Shown one piece after another: positions 47,749 through 57,728 of a stretch of DNA of 64,000 nt. A model generated the notes under the pieces. It searched no databases, was not told where the DNA came from, and saw only the letters and a program-made list of their open reading frames with translations. The stretch spans positions 62,001 through 126,000 of the forward strand of contig JANYLM010000024.1 in the NCBI GenBank assembly GCA_025357835.1, in the 5' to 3' direction. Both the position numbers and the translations under genes were made by a program. Every line of letters begins with the position of its first letter. Within the stretch, counting starts at the first letter, position 1. The stretch is from Gammaproteobacteria bacterium. Lineage in GTDB: Bacteria; Pseudomonadota; Gammaproteobacteria; Steroidobacterales; Steroidobacteraceae.

Positions 47749-48513
47749 CTATTGAGCCTCAATGTACTGCCCATAAATACCGCGACTTTGTACGCTCAGC
47801 AAGTACAAGAAGGTCCCGCTCACCACGGCCGGCGCCGGGACCGTATTAGGATCTTCGGCCGGATAGGCGGCGGCCCGCATCGCCGTTCGCATGCGCCCCG
47901 GATCCACGCTGTTCACGCGAATATTCGGCTCGCCCTCGAGTTCTTGGGAGAGCATGCTGCGCACCGACTCCAATCCGGATTTGGAGACGGCATAGGCTCC
48001 CCAAAAAGGCCGCTGGTTGTGCACGACGCCGCTGCTGACGAAAACCACGGAGGCGTCCGCCGACTTGCGTAGATTGGGCAGCAAAATCTGGGTCAATATG
48101 AATGGCGCCGTCAGATTCACGTGCAGTACCTTGCACCAGGTCGGCACGTCGTATTGTTCCAGCGGCGTTCTGTCCCCCAGCAGCGCGGCGGCATGCACCA
48201 CGCCGTCGAGCTTGCCGAACTCTTCGCCGATGGTTTTCGCCAGATTGTCGTAGTCCACGGCGGTCGCGGTGGCCAGATCCAGCACCGCGATCGCGGGTTG
48301 CTGCTTCCCCACGGCAGCTATTTCATCGTAGACGAGATCGAGTTTGCGGCTGTTGCGGCCCGACAAAATTACAGTGGCGCCGGCGCGCGCGCATTCCACC
48401 GCCAGCGCCCTTCCCAAGCCACTGCCGGCGCCGGTGATCAAGATGTGACGCCCGTCGAGCAAGTCGGCAGAGGGCGTGAACTGTTTGGGAACCATAGGGA
48501 ACTCCGAATTCAT
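47749..48513 (-). CDS. yciK: Short-chain dehydrogenase, YciK-like
   Basis: 254 residues from ATG 48513, overlapping the preceding stop (ATGA). Cofactor loop TGAGSGLG, NVNLTAPF-like region (HVNLTAPFILTQ), Ser in VSSGVV and YAVSK active-site pair are complete. The YciK group is of unknown substrate, near ubiG in many gammaproteobacteria. Likely uses NADP: SGRN follows beta-2. Confidence 0.87.
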   Translation of the reverse strand: MNSEFPMVPKQFTPSADLLDGRHILITGAGSGLGRALAVECARAGATVILSGRNSRKLDLVYDEIAAVGKQQPAIAVLDLATATAVDYDNLAKTIGEEFGKLDGVVHAAALLGDRTPLEQYDVPTWCKVLHVNLTAPFILTQILLPNLRKSADASVVFVSSGVVHNQRPFWGAYAVSKSGLESVRSMLSQELEGEPNIRVNSVDPGRMRTAMRAAAYPAEDPNTVPAPAVVSGTFLYLLSVQSRGIYGQYIEAQ

Positions 48514-49321
48514 AGAGGGGCGCGCCGCGCCGTCGTCCAGGCGAGTAGCATATCTTTGAGCCGTCGGCGCTCCTGCGGCGCGGCACGGCTGTTCAATTGA
48601 GTCAGGCCAAGTGCTGCGAGCACCAGCAGGTGTCGATGGCGACGTCTCTCGGCACGGGGCAGTGCCTGCGCGGCGGCCTCAAAGTAGCCTGCGGCCCGTT
48701 CGCGCAAGCCGTCGAGATAGATCTGTAGATGCGAGGGCGGTGGATCGGAGGCGAGGTCGTCATTGTCGACTCCCGCCGCCATGAGTTCATCGATTGCAAA
48801 GGGCACGCGGCCCATTCGCGCCTCGCGCCGGTAATCGCGAATCGCCCTCGACAGGTAGCCAGCGGCCGCAAGCGCTGTCGTGCAACGGCTCAAGCTTGCC
48901 TCGTCGGGGACCTCGGCCGCAAGCCGCGACACCAGCGCCAAGGGCTCGCCCCACAATGCCCGAGATTGTGATTCGAGATCGGTACCGCGCTCGAGAGGCA
49001 CTCCGCCCACCTGGGTCGCGGCGGCCTTGACCGCGGTAGATAACGCGGTGAAATCGACCAAGGCGGCGCGAGGCAAGCCGGCGAGATAGCCGCTGATAGG
49101 GTGTACGGCGGAGCCGGCGGCGAGCCGTTGCATTTCCTCCTGCCACCAGGCGAGCTTCAAGTGCGCGACGCCGGTTTCGGTGGCCGGATCCATGAGCGCC
49201 TGCCACTCCGCCTCGAGGGCATATATACCGAGCAGGGGCGCACGCGATTCCGCCGCGGCGAAAAGCCAACTCCAGTAGTGCGCCGTGCCCGGCGGCACCG
49301 CGCGCGTTAGGTAGGTCGCAT
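48510..49321 (-). CDS. Squalene/phytoene synthase-like protein, degenerate active site, apparent frameshift at codon 3
   Basis: About 270 residues if read from ATG 49321, which overlaps the rmuC stop (TGATG). That frame stops after MRPT; adding one C at about 49314 would give MRPYLTRAVPPGTAHYWSW. Without it the first canonical start in frame is GTG 49298. The trans-isoprenyl-diphosphate synthase fold is recognisable (AWWQEEMQRL, GYLSRAIRDYRREARMGR), but the first Asp-rich motif is missing (YALEAEWQALMD) and the second is incomplete. It resembles the non-catalytic NDUFAF6-like relatives that help complex I assembly. Whether it makes isoprenoids is doubtful. Confidence 0.8.
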
Positions 49322-50607
49322 CAAGTGCTTTCAGAATCGGCCTCGCCCACTGAGTCTCGCTCGATGCCGGCGTTGCGCGGGATGCGCGCCAGGCTGGCCA
49401 CGGGCTCGATCGGCTCGATCTCTCGATTCACGCGAAGACCGAGTTCCGGGAAGCGGCGCGCGGCAGGCAATACCTGTTGTTCGAGAGACCCGACCGCCTT
49501 ATTGAAGTAATCGACGCTGCTGCCCAAGGATTTTCCCAGCTTGCCGAGATGCTCGCCGAACACGGCCAAGCGCTTGTACACATCTTCGCCGAGGCGGCGG
49601 ATCTCCGCGGCGTTGTCCGCCAGAACCGTTTGCTTCCAGCCGTACGAGACGGCTTTCAATAGAGCGACTAGGCTGGTGGGCGTCGCCAGCATCACGTTCT
49701 GCCGCAGCGAGTCGTCGATCAGTCCCGGATTTTCCTGCAGAGCCGCCGACAGGAATTGATCGCCCGGCAGGAACATGACTACGAAATCCGGGCTGCGTTC
49801 GAACTGCGACCAGTACTGCTTCGAGGATAGCTCGCGAATCCGCGCGCCGACGATTTGCGCGTGGCGGCGCAGCTGCGCGCCGCGTTCCTCGTCATTCTGC
49901 GCCTCGACCGCTGCGAGGTACGCCTCGAGCGGGGTTTTGACGTCCACCACGATATCGCGCTGTTCCGGCATGTGGACGATCATGTCGGGCCGAATTGCGC
50001 CGGCGTCGCCGTTGCGTTGCTGCTGCTCGGTGAAGTCGACGTGGGCGGTCATGCCGGACAATTCGACCAGGCGGCGCAGAGTGATCTCGCCCCATTGGCC
50101 GCGCACATCCGGGCGGCGCAGAGCGGTGACCAAGTTTCGTGTCTCGCGAGATAGCAAGTTCTGGCCGCTGGCCAAGACTTCCATCTGAGCCTTGATGGTG
50201 GCGAAGGCGTCGATGCGATCGCGCTCGATGGATTGAATTTGCGCTTCGGTTTTAGCCAGTGCCTCGCGAATGGGCTGCACCAGGGATTCGATGGCCGTTT
50301 CGCGGGCCTGTAGGGCCTGCGTGGCCTCCCCCTGCTGGCGGGAGAGCCGTTCGCGCGCCAACTGCAGGAATACTTCGCTGTTGCTCTGCAGGCTGTCGCG
50401 GGCGAGTTCGCCGAACACCCCTTGCAACTGTTCGCGCGCTCGCGCCAATTCCTGTTCGCGTTCGGTGCTCACGGTTTCTTCGTTTTTGAGCCGCGCCCGC
50501 AACAGCTCGCTCTCCAGGACCAAGGCTTGTTCGCGGCGCGCACGCCACAGCAGCGCCGCGAGTGCGCCGAGCGCGGCGCCCACGCCCAGCCACACGGCGC
50601 CGTTCAT
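49321..50607 (-). CDS. rmuC: DNA recombination protein RmuC
   Basis: 428 residues. An N-terminal membrane helix (VWLGVGAALGALAALLW), a long coiled coil (about 20-130) and the RmuC nuclease-like domain (GQWGEITLRRLVELSGM, DVKTPLEAYLAA, FVVMFLPGDQF, LLKAVSYGWKQ) in usual order. RmuC limits inversions at short repeats and has restriction-endonuclease-like fold. Start ATG 50607. Confidence 0.95.
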   Translation of the reverse strand: MNGAVWLGVGAALGALAALLWRARREQALVLESELLRARLKNEETVSTEREQELARAREQLQGVFGELARDSLQSNSEVFLQLARERLSRQQGEATQALQARETAIESLVQPIREALAKTEAQIQSIERDRIDAFATIKAQMEVLASGQNLLSRETRNLVTALRRPDVRGQWGEITLRRLVELSGMTAHVDFTEQQQRNGDAGAIRPDMIVHMPEQRDIVVDVKTPLEAYLAAVEAQNDEERGAQLRRHAQIVGARIRELSSKQYWSQFERSPDFVVMFLPGDQFLSAALQENPGLIDDSLRQNVMLATPTSLVALLKAVSYGWKQTVLADNAAEIRRLGEDVYKRLAVFGEHLGKLGKSLGSSVDYFNKAVGSLEQQVLPAARRFPELGLRVNREIEPIEPVASLARIPRNAGIERDSVGEADSEST

Positions 50608-50662
50608 ACGCGGCCGCCGGCGTCGAGTCCGCCCGAAAGATCGCGTCGTAAAGATGACGGCA

Positions 50663-51376
50663 TCAGGCTGCGGGCCGCGAGAAATGTGCGAGGTAGTTGA
50701 CTGCGGGTGTGGGCGAGAGTCGAAACGATCGCGTCAACGGATTGTACGCGATACCCGTCAGATCGCGCAGTTCAAGGCCTGCGTCGCGCCCCCATCGGGC
50801 GAGTTCGGAGGGGCGGATAAATTTCAAATACTCGTGCGTGCCGCGCGGCAGCACGCGCGCAATATATTCCGCTCCCACTATGGCCACAGCGAATGCCAGC
50901 GGATTGCGGTTAAGCGTGGACACGATGACTTCGCCGCCGGGCTTCGCCAGTGCGGCCAGAGCCCTGACGCTGGCAGCCGGATCCGGGACGTGCTCGAGCA
51001 TCTCCATGCAAGTTACCAGGTCGAAGGCGGCGGGCCGTTCCCGCGCCAGCTCCTCCGCGGCGATCGCTCGATAATCGGCGGCGACCTTGCTCTCGAGCGC
51101 ATGCAGCTCCGCCACATCGAGCACCGCCTGCGACAGGTCGATGCCCAGCACCCGGGCGCCGGCGCTCGCCATCGCTTCCGACAGGATGCCTCCGCCGCAG
51201 CCCACGTCCAGCACTTGGGCGCCCTGCAGCGTCACGGCGCGCGCGACATACTGCAGGCGCAGCGGATTCAGGTCATGCAGAGGTTTGGAGGGACCCTTAG
51301 GATCCCACCAGCTCTGTGCCAGGGCCGTGAATTTCGCGAGTTCCGCGGGGTCGGCATTTCGGGTCGATTCACGCAT
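50663..51376 (-). CDS. ubiG: Ubiquinone biosynthesis O-methyltransferase UbiG
   Basis: 237 residues. SAM motif I VLDVGCGGGILSE, acidic motif II GIDLS, and the UbiG-specific N terminus (KFTALAQSWWDPKGPSKPLHDLNPLRL) and VLPRGTHEYLKFIRPSEL are complete. It carries out both O-methylations of ubiquinone synthesis at the inner membrane. The ATG lies three bases after the stop of the MtaD-like gene, so the two are cotranscribed. Confidence 0.96.
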   Translation of the reverse strand: MRESTRNADPAELAKFTALAQSWWDPKGPSKPLHDLNPLRLQYVARAVTLQGAQVLDVGCGGGILSEAMASAGARVLGIDLSQAVLDVAELHALESKVAADYRAIAAEELARERPAAFDLVTCMEMLEHVPDPAASVRALAALAKPGGEVIVSTLNRNPLAFAVAIVGAEYIARVLPRGTHEYLKFIRPSELARWGRDAGLELRDLTGIAYNPLTRSFRLSPTPAVNYLAHFSRPAA

Positions 51377-51379
51377 GGT

Positions 51380-52645
51380 TTACCCTCCGGCTTTCAATCG
51401 CAGCGCCCAGGCATTGGCGCGAGAGGCAACGCCGGGCCAGTCTAAGCGGGTCAATTCGCCGTCGGACAGTAGCTGTCGACCGGCCACCCATGTGTCGCTC
51501 ACCATGTCACGACCGCCGCAGAACACCAATTGTGTCACCGGATCGCCCAAGGGTTGAGTGGCCGGGCCGCTCAGATCGACGCAGCACAGATCAGCCCACT
51601 TCCCGGCCTCGAGCGTGCCGATGTCTCCGTCCAGCCCAAGAACCGAGGCGCCGCCGCGGGTGGCCATTGCCAACGCGTTCCAGGCGGTGTGATCGGGCTC
51701 GCCGGCAGGGTGCGAATTCGACAGGATGAGCGCAAGCAGCCTCATCTCGTTCCATACATCCTGGTTGCGGTAGGGACCGCCCCCGGTACCCAACCCCACG
51801 CGAATTCCGGACTCGATGAGGGAGGCGACCGGCGGCAATTGGCACTCGCGCTGCAGACTTGCCTCGGTGCAAAGGCTGATGGCTATGCCGGTGCGCTGCG
51901 CAAGATCGATATCCGCTGCCGTGGCGTGCGCCACGTGTACTGCATTCAATGCGGGCGTCAACAGACCGAATCGGCCCAGGCGTTCGATAGGCCGCACTCC
52001 GTGCAAGGCGACGCAGCGGGCGATGTTCTGCGCTGACTCGTGCAGATCGATCACGATTCCCGCGTCGAGTTCAGCGGCCAGCGTCGCGACCCGTGCCAAG
52101 GTCGCATCGCTGACTAGATGGGCAGCCGGGGGCGCAAAAACAGTCGAAATCAACGGGTGACCGGTATGTTGGTCGCGGACGCGCAACCCTTCGGTCAAAT
52201 ACTCCTCGGCCACCGGCAAGCCGATGACGGTGCGCATTCCCTGTTCCACGGCGTTCCGGGCGGTTTCATCCGGATGGTTGTAGCGGTCCCCGAAGCAAGT
52301 GACGCCGGATTTGAGCATTTCGGCAATCGCCGCCAAGACGCCGTCGCGGACGAATTCGGGGCCGATGAAATGTCCGTCGAGAGCTGCGGCGGTCTGCCTG
52401 CGTCCGCGAAACAGCGACATGGCGGCATACGTATGCGTGTTGATCATCCCGGGCATCAAGAGATGCGCGGGCCGTTGTATTCTCGCCGTGGCGGCATAGC
52501 GTGCGGCCGCTTCGGCGTTTGGGGCGAGGTCGAGAATTCTACCGTCGCGCACCACCAAAGTATGGTTTTCGAGCACCTGGCCGCGCCTTCCCATCGGCAC
52601 TATCCAACGGGCTTCGATGCTTAAATCGGCAAGAACAGCGGGCAT
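51380..52645 (-). CDS. MtaD/TRZ-ATZ family amidohydrolase homologue, metal and catalytic residues lost
   Basis: 421 residues from ATG 52645. By family and position it equals the methylthioadenosine/S-adenosylhomocysteine deaminase-like gene found beside ubiG. The metal site is broken: the usual NxHxH is NTHTY (His71 kept, Tyr73 for His), GTDG is GTGG (Gly288 for the metal-binding Asp) and the HxPxSN segment reads LCTEAS. His202 (LHESAQ) and His237 remain. The frame is open throughout and the remaining fold well kept, so selection may maintain a non-deaminase role. The frame to 52786 upstream crosses the gyrA promoter and is not coding. Confidence 0.87.
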   Translation of the reverse strand: MPAVLADLSIEARWIVPMGRRGQVLENHTLVVRDGRILDLAPNAEAAARYAATARIQRPAHLLMPGMINTHTYAAMSLFRGRRQTAAALDGHFIGPEFVRDGVLAAIAEMLKSGVTCFGDRYNHPDETARNAVEQGMRTVIGLPVAEEYLTEGLRVRDQHTGHPLISTVFAPPAAHLVSDATLARVATLAAELDAGIVIDLHESAQNIARCVALHGVRPIERLGRFGLLTPALNAVHVAHATAADIDLAQRTGIAISLCTEASLQRECQLPPVASLIESGIRVGLGTGGGPYRNQDVWNEMRLLALILSNSHPAGEPDHTAWNALAMATRGGASVLGLDGDIGTLEAGKWADLCCVDLSGPATQPLGDPVTQLVFCGGRDMVSDTWVAGRQLLSDGELTRLDWPGVASRANAWALRLKAGG

Positions 52646-52679
52646 TCCTCGAGTATATCGGCTAATCCGCGCCGCGGGC

Positions 52680-52708
52680 TTAAGACCTGCGGGGATATGT
52701 GCTAGAAT
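52680..52708 (+). promoter_or_regulatory. Sigma-70 promoter of gyrA
   Basis: TTAAGA (52680-52685) and TAGAAT (52703-52708) with a 17-base spacer, 78 bases before the gyrA ATG. Confidence 0.65.
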
Positions 52709-52786
52709 TCGCCCATGTTGAGACCATGTCTCGCCTCCTTTAAACCCGCTTAAGTTAGCCGCGTAGGCTTCACCGGATTCTCGCAA

Positions 52787-55429
52787 ATGGCCGAGATTGC
52801 TCGCGAAATATTGCCCGTAAATCTAGAAGACGAGATGCGCAAGTCGTATCTGGATTACGCCATGAGCGTGATCGTCGGGCGCGCATTGCCCGACGTTCGC
52901 GACGGTTTGAAACCCGTACACCGGCGCGTGCTGTATGCCATGCGCGAACTGAGCAACGACTGGAATAAACCCTACAAGAAATCAGCGCGCGTAGTGGGCG
53001 ACGTCATCGGCAAGTATCATCCGCACGGCGATGCATCGGTGTACGACGCCATCGTGCGTATGGCGCAAGAATTTTCGATGCGCTACCTGCTGGTCGACGG
53101 GCAGGGCAACTTCGGGTCCGTGGACGGCGATCCGCCGGCCGCGATGCGTTACACCGAAGTGCGCATGTCCAAACTGGCGGGCGAGCTGCTGGCCGACATC
53201 GACAAGGAAACGGTTGACTTCAACCCGAATTACGACGAGTCAGAAAGCGAACCCGCCGTAATGCCGGCGCGCATTCCGAATCTATTGATCAATGGATCCT
53301 CGGGCATTGCGGTGGGCATGGCCACCAATATCCCGCCGCATAACCTGACTGAAATCATAACGGCGTGCATCGCCCTCATCGAGAATCCGGATATCACACT
53401 TGGGCAGTTGATGCAGATCGTTCCCGGCCCCGATTTCCCGACGGCGGGATTCATCAACGGTGCGCAGGAAATCGTTGCCGCATACAAGACAGGTCGCGGC
53501 CGACTGCATTTGCGCGCGCGCACCCACTTTGAGGACGTCGGTAAAGGCGAGCGCCAAGCGATCATCATCACTGAATTGCCTTACCAGGTGAATAAGGCGC
53601 GATTGATAGAGCGCATCGCCGACTTGGTGCGCGACAAGCTCATCGACGGCATCGCTTCGGACGGCTTGCGCGACGAGTCCGACAAGGACGGCATGCGCGT
53701 GGTGATTGAGCTGAAACGCGGCGAAGTGCCCGAAATATTGCTCAATAATTTGTATGCGCAGACTCCCATGGAGCAGGTCTTCGGCATCAACATGGTCGCT
53801 TTGGTGGATGGTCAGCCGCGACTGCTGAGCCTGAAGGAAATGCTCGATGCCTTTCTGCGGCATCGGCGCGAAGTCGTCACCCGCCGCACGGTGTATGAAC
53901 TGCGCAAGGCACGCGAGCGCGGCCACATTTTGGAAGGCTTAGGCATCGCGCTGGCGAACATCGACGAGATCATCGCGGCCATTAAGGCGTCGCCTTCGCC
54001 CGCCGAGGCCAAGGTTGCGCTGATGTCGCGGCCGTGGGCGTCAGGCGCCGTGCCGGAGATGCTGGCGCGTGCCGGCGCTATCAGCACCCGGCCCGACGGT
54101 GAAATCGCGGCTTTAGGGATTGTCGAGGGCGGCTATCGGCTGACCGATACACAGGCGCAGGCGATTCTGGAGATGCGCCTCAATCGGCTCACCGGGCTCG
54201 AGCAGGATAAGATCCTCGCCGAGTTCCAGGAGCTTCTGGAGCAAATCCGCGATCTGTCGGACATCCTGGCGCGGCCGGAACGTCTGCTCGAAGTCATTCG
54301 CAACGAGCTCGAATACATCCGCGAAGCTTTCGGCGACAAACGGCGCACTGAAATTCTCGTCAATCACGAAGACCTGACGACGGAGGATTTAATTTCGCCG
54401 GAGGATGTGGTGGTAACCCTGTCGCATGGCGGCTATGCCAAGGCGCAGCCCGTGTCCGACTACCAGGCGCAACGCCGCGGCGGCCGCGGCAAGGCGGCGA
54501 CCAGCGTCAAGGACGAAGACTTCGTCGACAAACTGTTCGTAGCGAACACTCACGATACACTCCTGTGCTTTTCCGACCACGGCAAGCTGTACTGGCTGAA
54601 GGTGTATCAGTTGCCGCAGGCCAGCCGCGGTTCGCGCGGCAAGCCCATCGTCAATCTCCTGCCTCTGCAGCAGGGCGAACGCATCAGCGCCATGTTGTCG
54701 ATCAAGGATTTCGAGGAAGGCAAGTTCGTTTTCATGGCGACCAGCCTCGGAACCGTCAAAAAGACCTCGCTGGCGCTGTTCTCCCGGCCGCGCGCCAGCG
54801 GCATCATCGCCGTTGCCCTGGATGAGGGCGACAAGCTGGTCGGTGTAGCCATCACTGACGGCACCACGGACATTTTGCTGTTCACCACGGCTGGTAAGGC
54901 CATTCGTTTCAGAGAAGACGAAGTCCGGCCCATGGGCCGAGAAGCGGCAGGGGTGCGCGGCGTGCGATTGGCCGATGATCAGCGGGTCAACGCGCTGATC
55001 GTGGCGGAACAGGGCTTCATTCTCACAGCCTCGCAGAACGGGTTCGGCAAGCTCACGCCGCTCGAGGAATTTCCAAAGCATGGCCGCGGCGGCCAAGGCG
55101 TGATCGCCTTGCAGATCACCGATCGCAACGGACGTATGGTCGGCGCGCTGCAGGTGAGCATCGACGATGAGATCATGCTCATGAGTCAGAACGGCGTTCT
55201 GGTGCGTACGCCGGTGAAGGATATTTCCGTGGTGGGGCGCAACACTCAAGGGGTGCGCCTGATACGGCTCGAGGAGGGCGATCAACTCTCCGGGCTGGAA
55301 CGCATCGACGGTCTGACGGGCGACGCGGACGCGGGTGCGGCGGACGAGGGCTCCGACGCCCAAGACGGCGCGGCCGGCGAACCGGAGGCCGGCGAACCGC
55401 CAGCCGGCGACGCGCCCGCCGACATCTGA
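52787..55429 (+). CDS. gyrA: DNA gyrase subunit A
   Basis: 880 residues. Catalytic Tyr122 in [12 protein letters not shown], and an intact C-terminal pinwheel with the GyrA box (QRRGGRGK). The QRDR reads [10 protein letters not shown]: Ala83-Ser84, where E. coli has Ser83-Ala84, with Asp87 kept. An acidic Ala/Glu/Asp/Pro-rich tail closes the protein. With GyrB it introduces negative supercoils. Separate promoter upstream; serC follows after 10 bases. Confidence 0.97.
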   Translation: MAEIAREILPVNLEDEMRKSYLDYAMSVIVGRALPDVRDGLKPVHRRVLYAMRELSNDWNKPYKKSARVVGDVIGKYHPHGDASVYDAIVRMAQEFSMRYLLVDGQGNFGSVDGDPPAAMRYTEVRMSKLAGELLADIDKETVDFNPNYDESESEPAVMPARIPNLLINGSSGIAVGMATNIPPHNLTEIITACIALIENPDITLGQLMQIVPGPDFPTAGFINGAQEIVAAYKTGRGRLHLRARTHFEDVGKGERQAIIITELPYQVNKARLIERIADLVRDKLIDGIASDGLRDESDKDGMRVVIELKRGEVPEILLNNLYAQTPMEQVFGINMVALVDGQPRLLSLKEMLDAFLRHRREVVTRRTVYELRKARERGHILEGLGIALANIDEIIAAIKASPSPAEAKVALMSRPWASGAVPEMLARAGAISTRPDGEIAALGIVEGGYRLTDTQAQAILEMRLNRLTGLEQDKILAEFQELLEQIRDLSDILARPERLLEVIRNELEYIREAFGDKRRTEILVNHEDLTTEDLISPEDVVVTLSHGGYAKAQPVSDYQAQRRGGRGKAATSVKDEDFVDKLFVANTHDTLLCFSDHGKLYWLKVYQLPQASRGSRGKPIVNLLPLQQGERISAMLSIKDFEEGKFVFMATSLGTVKKTSLALFSRPRASGIIAVALDEGDKLVGVAITDGTTDILLFTTAGKAIRFREDEVRPMGREAAGVRGVRLADDQRVNALIVAEQGFILTASQNGFGKLTPLEEFPKHGRGGQGVIALQITDRNGRMVGALQVSIDDEIMLMSQNGVLVRTPVKDISVVGRNTQGVRLIRLEEGDQLSGLERIDGLTGDADAGAADEGSDAQDGAAGEPEAGEPPAGDAPADI

Positions 55430-55439
55430 TTTCCTCCGG

Positions 55440-56516
55440 ATGCGCGCTTTTAATTTCTCTCCCGGACCCGCGGTGCTGCCGCTGGAGGTATTGGAGCAGG
55501 CGCGCGACGAGTTGCTCGATTGGCATCACAGCGGCATGTCGGTCATGGAAATCAGTCATCGCAGCGAGGCCTACTCGCGGTGCGCCGCCGAGGCCGAGGC
55601 GGATTTGCGCGAGCTGATGTGCATACCGCGCAACTACAAAGTATTGTTCCTGCAGGGCGGGGCATCGGCGCAATTCGCTTTTGTACCCATGAATCTGGCG
55701 ACGCCGCAATCCACGGTTGACTACGTGAATACCGGTCACTGGTCGCAAAAGGCGATCACCGAGGCCGGACGTTATTGCAAGGTACACCTCGCCGGCGATG
55801 CCGGCGGCGACTACCGGCGGGTCCCGCCGCAGAGCGAGTTGCGGTTCAGCGTAAAGCCCGCCTTTGTGCACTACACGCCGAACGAGACCATCGGCGGGGT
55901 CGAGTTCGCCTATGTGCCGGAGACCCGTGGCGTTCCGCTGGTCGCGGACATGTCCTCCAGCATCTTGTCGCGACCCTTAGATGTTTCCAAGTTCGGGCTG
56001 ATCTATGCGGGCGCACAGAAAAACATCGGCCCTTCCGGATTGACTGTGGTGATCGTGCGCGATGACCTTATCGGCCATGCGCGGGCACAGACGCCGCTGG
56101 TGTTCGACTACAAAGCGGTGTTCGACCACCAATCCATGCTGAATACGCCGCCGACCTTCGCCTGGTACATGGCGGGACTGGTGTTCAAGTGGCTGAAGAA
56201 AGCCGGTGGATTGGCGGCGGTGGGCGAGCGTAATCGCGTCAAGGCCGCGGCACTGTATGGCGCCATCGATGCGTCGCAGCTATATAAGAACTCGGTCGCG
56301 AAGGATGCCCGGTCCTGGATGAACGTAACATTCACGCTGAACAAGCCGGAATTGGCTGGCGAGTTTCTCGCCGGGGCGGCCGGCGCTGGATTGCACGGCC
56401 TGAAGGGGCATCGTGTGTCGGGCGGTATGCGAGCGAGCATTTATAATGCCGTGCCGCTGGCCGGGGTCGAGACGCTGATCGCATTCATGAGTGAATTCGA
56501 GCGTCAGCACGTATGA
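55440..56516 (+). CDS. serC: Phosphoserine aminotransferase
   Basis: 358 residues from ATG 55440 (FNFSPGPAVLPLEVLEQA is the family start). PLP lysine in YAGAQKNIGPSG, conserved FLQGGASAQF. It makes phosphoserine for serine synthesis and can serve pyridoxine synthesis. No Shine-Dalgarno is evident, so coupling to gyrA is likely. First of the gyrA-serC-pheA-aroA series. Confidence 0.96.
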   Translation: MRAFNFSPGPAVLPLEVLEQARDELLDWHHSGMSVMEISHRSEAYSRCAAEAEADLRELMCIPRNYKVLFLQGGASAQFAFVPMNLATPQSTVDYVNTGHWSQKAITEAGRYCKVHLAGDAGGDYRRVPPQSELRFSVKPAFVHYTPNETIGGVEFAYVPETRGVPLVADMSSSILSRPLDVSKFGLIYAGAQKNIGPSGLTVVIVRDDLIGHARAQTPLVFDYKAVFDHQSMLNTPPTFAWYMAGLVFKWLKKAGGLAAVGERNRVKAAALYGAIDASQLYKNSVAKDARSWMNVTFTLNKPELAGEFLAGAAGAGLHGLKGHRVSGGMRASIYNAVPLAGVETLIAFMSEFERQHV

Positions 56517-56525
56517 GGGCCGAGC

Positions 56526-57722
56526 ATGGCAAGCCGTAAGAAGCCGCCGAGCAAAACTCGGCCGCACAAACGCCCGTCGACCGCAAGCACGGCGACTCAG
56601 GCGGCGCCCGCCAAGTCGGCTCCGGGCATGACCCCCGCGGGCGGCGGGCTCGGGAATATTCGCGACAGCATCGATGCCATCGACGCGCGCATCCATGGGC
56701 TGCTCAACGAGCGCGCACGCTTCGCTCAGTTGGTCGGTATTTCCAAATCGTCGTCAGGCAAGGCGGTGGATTTCTATCGGCCCGAACGCGAAGCCGAAGT
56801 TCTGCGCATGGCGCTAAAGCGCAACCAGGGACCGCTGCGCGACGAAGAAATCGCTCGGCTGTTTCGCGAAATCATGTCCGCCTGTCTGGCGCAGCAGGAG
56901 CCCCTCAAAGTGGCGTTCCTGGGGCCGGAGGGGACGTTCACCCAGGCCGCCGTGCTCAAGCATTTCGGTTCTTCGGTGCGCGCGCTGCCATTGCCCGCAA
57001 TCGACGAAGTGTTCCACGAAGTCGAGGGCGGCATCGCCGACTTCGGAGTGGTGCCGATCGAGAACTCCAGCGAGGGGACAGTCAATCACACCTTGGATAT
57101 GTTCCTGTCCTCTGCGCTCAAGATCTGCGGCGAGGTGGAACTGCGGATCAACCATTACTTGATGGGCAAGATGAGCGGCACCGATCCCGTCAAACGCGTT
57201 TGCGCCCATGCGCAGGCGCTGGCGCAATGCCGGGGCTGGTTGGATGAGCAACTTCCCGACGCGGAGCGAGTCGCCGTCTCCAGCAACGCCGAGGGCGCCC
57301 GGCGCGCGCGCGACGAGCGCGGCACCGCGGCCATTGCCAGCCAAGCGGCCGCCGAAATTTATGGACTTAACCTGCTCGCCCATGAAATCGAGGATCGGCA
57401 GGACAACACCACCCGCTTCCTGGTGGTTGGTAGAAAATTGTTCAGTGCCAGCGGCGTCGATCGCACCACATTGTTGGTGTCAGGCACTCATACCGATGAT
57501 TCCGGTGCGTTGTTCCGGCTGCTCGAACCTCTGGCCGAGCATCGGGTCAACATGACGCGAATCGAATCGCGCCCCTCGCGCAAGCGCAAATGGGACTATG
57601 TGTTCTTCATCGATATCGAGGGGCATGTGAGCGATCCGCCGGTCGCCAAGGCGCTCGCCGCGCTCGAGGAGCGCGCCTCATTGTTCAAAGTCTTGGGCTC
57701 GTATCCACGAGCCGTGCTCTGA
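56526..57722 (+). CDS. pheA: Bifunctional chorismate mutase / prephenate dehydratase (P-protein)
   Basis: 398 residues: a 40-residue basic, Ala/Pro-rich leader of no known role, chorismate mutase (about 44-130: IRDSIDAIDARIHGLLNERA), prephenate dehydratase (FLGPEGTFTQAA, PIENSSEGTVNHTLD, NTTRFLVVG) and an ACT domain for phenylalanine feedback (LEPLAEHRVNMTRIESRPSR). It commits chorismate to phenylalanine. Nine bases after serC. Confidence 0.96.
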   Translation: MASRKKPPSKTRPHKRPSTASTATQAAPAKSAPGMTPAGGGLGNIRDSIDAIDARIHGLLNERARFAQLVGISKSSSGKAVDFYRPEREAEVLRMALKRNQGPLRDEEIARLFREIMSACLAQQEPLKVAFLGPEGTFTQAAVLKHFGSSVRALPLPAIDEVFHEVEGGIADFGVVPIENSSEGTVNHTLDMFLSSALKICGEVELRINHYLMGKMSGTDPVKRVCAHAQALAQCRGWLDEQLPDAERVAVSSNAEGARRARDERGTAAIASQAAAEIYGLNLLAHEIEDRQDNTTRFLVVGRKLFSASGVDRTTLLVSGTHTDDSGALFRLLEPLAEHRVNMTRIESRPSRKRKWDYVFFIDIEGHVSDPPVAKALAALEERASLFKVLGSYPRAVL

Positions 57723-57728
57723 CTTAGG

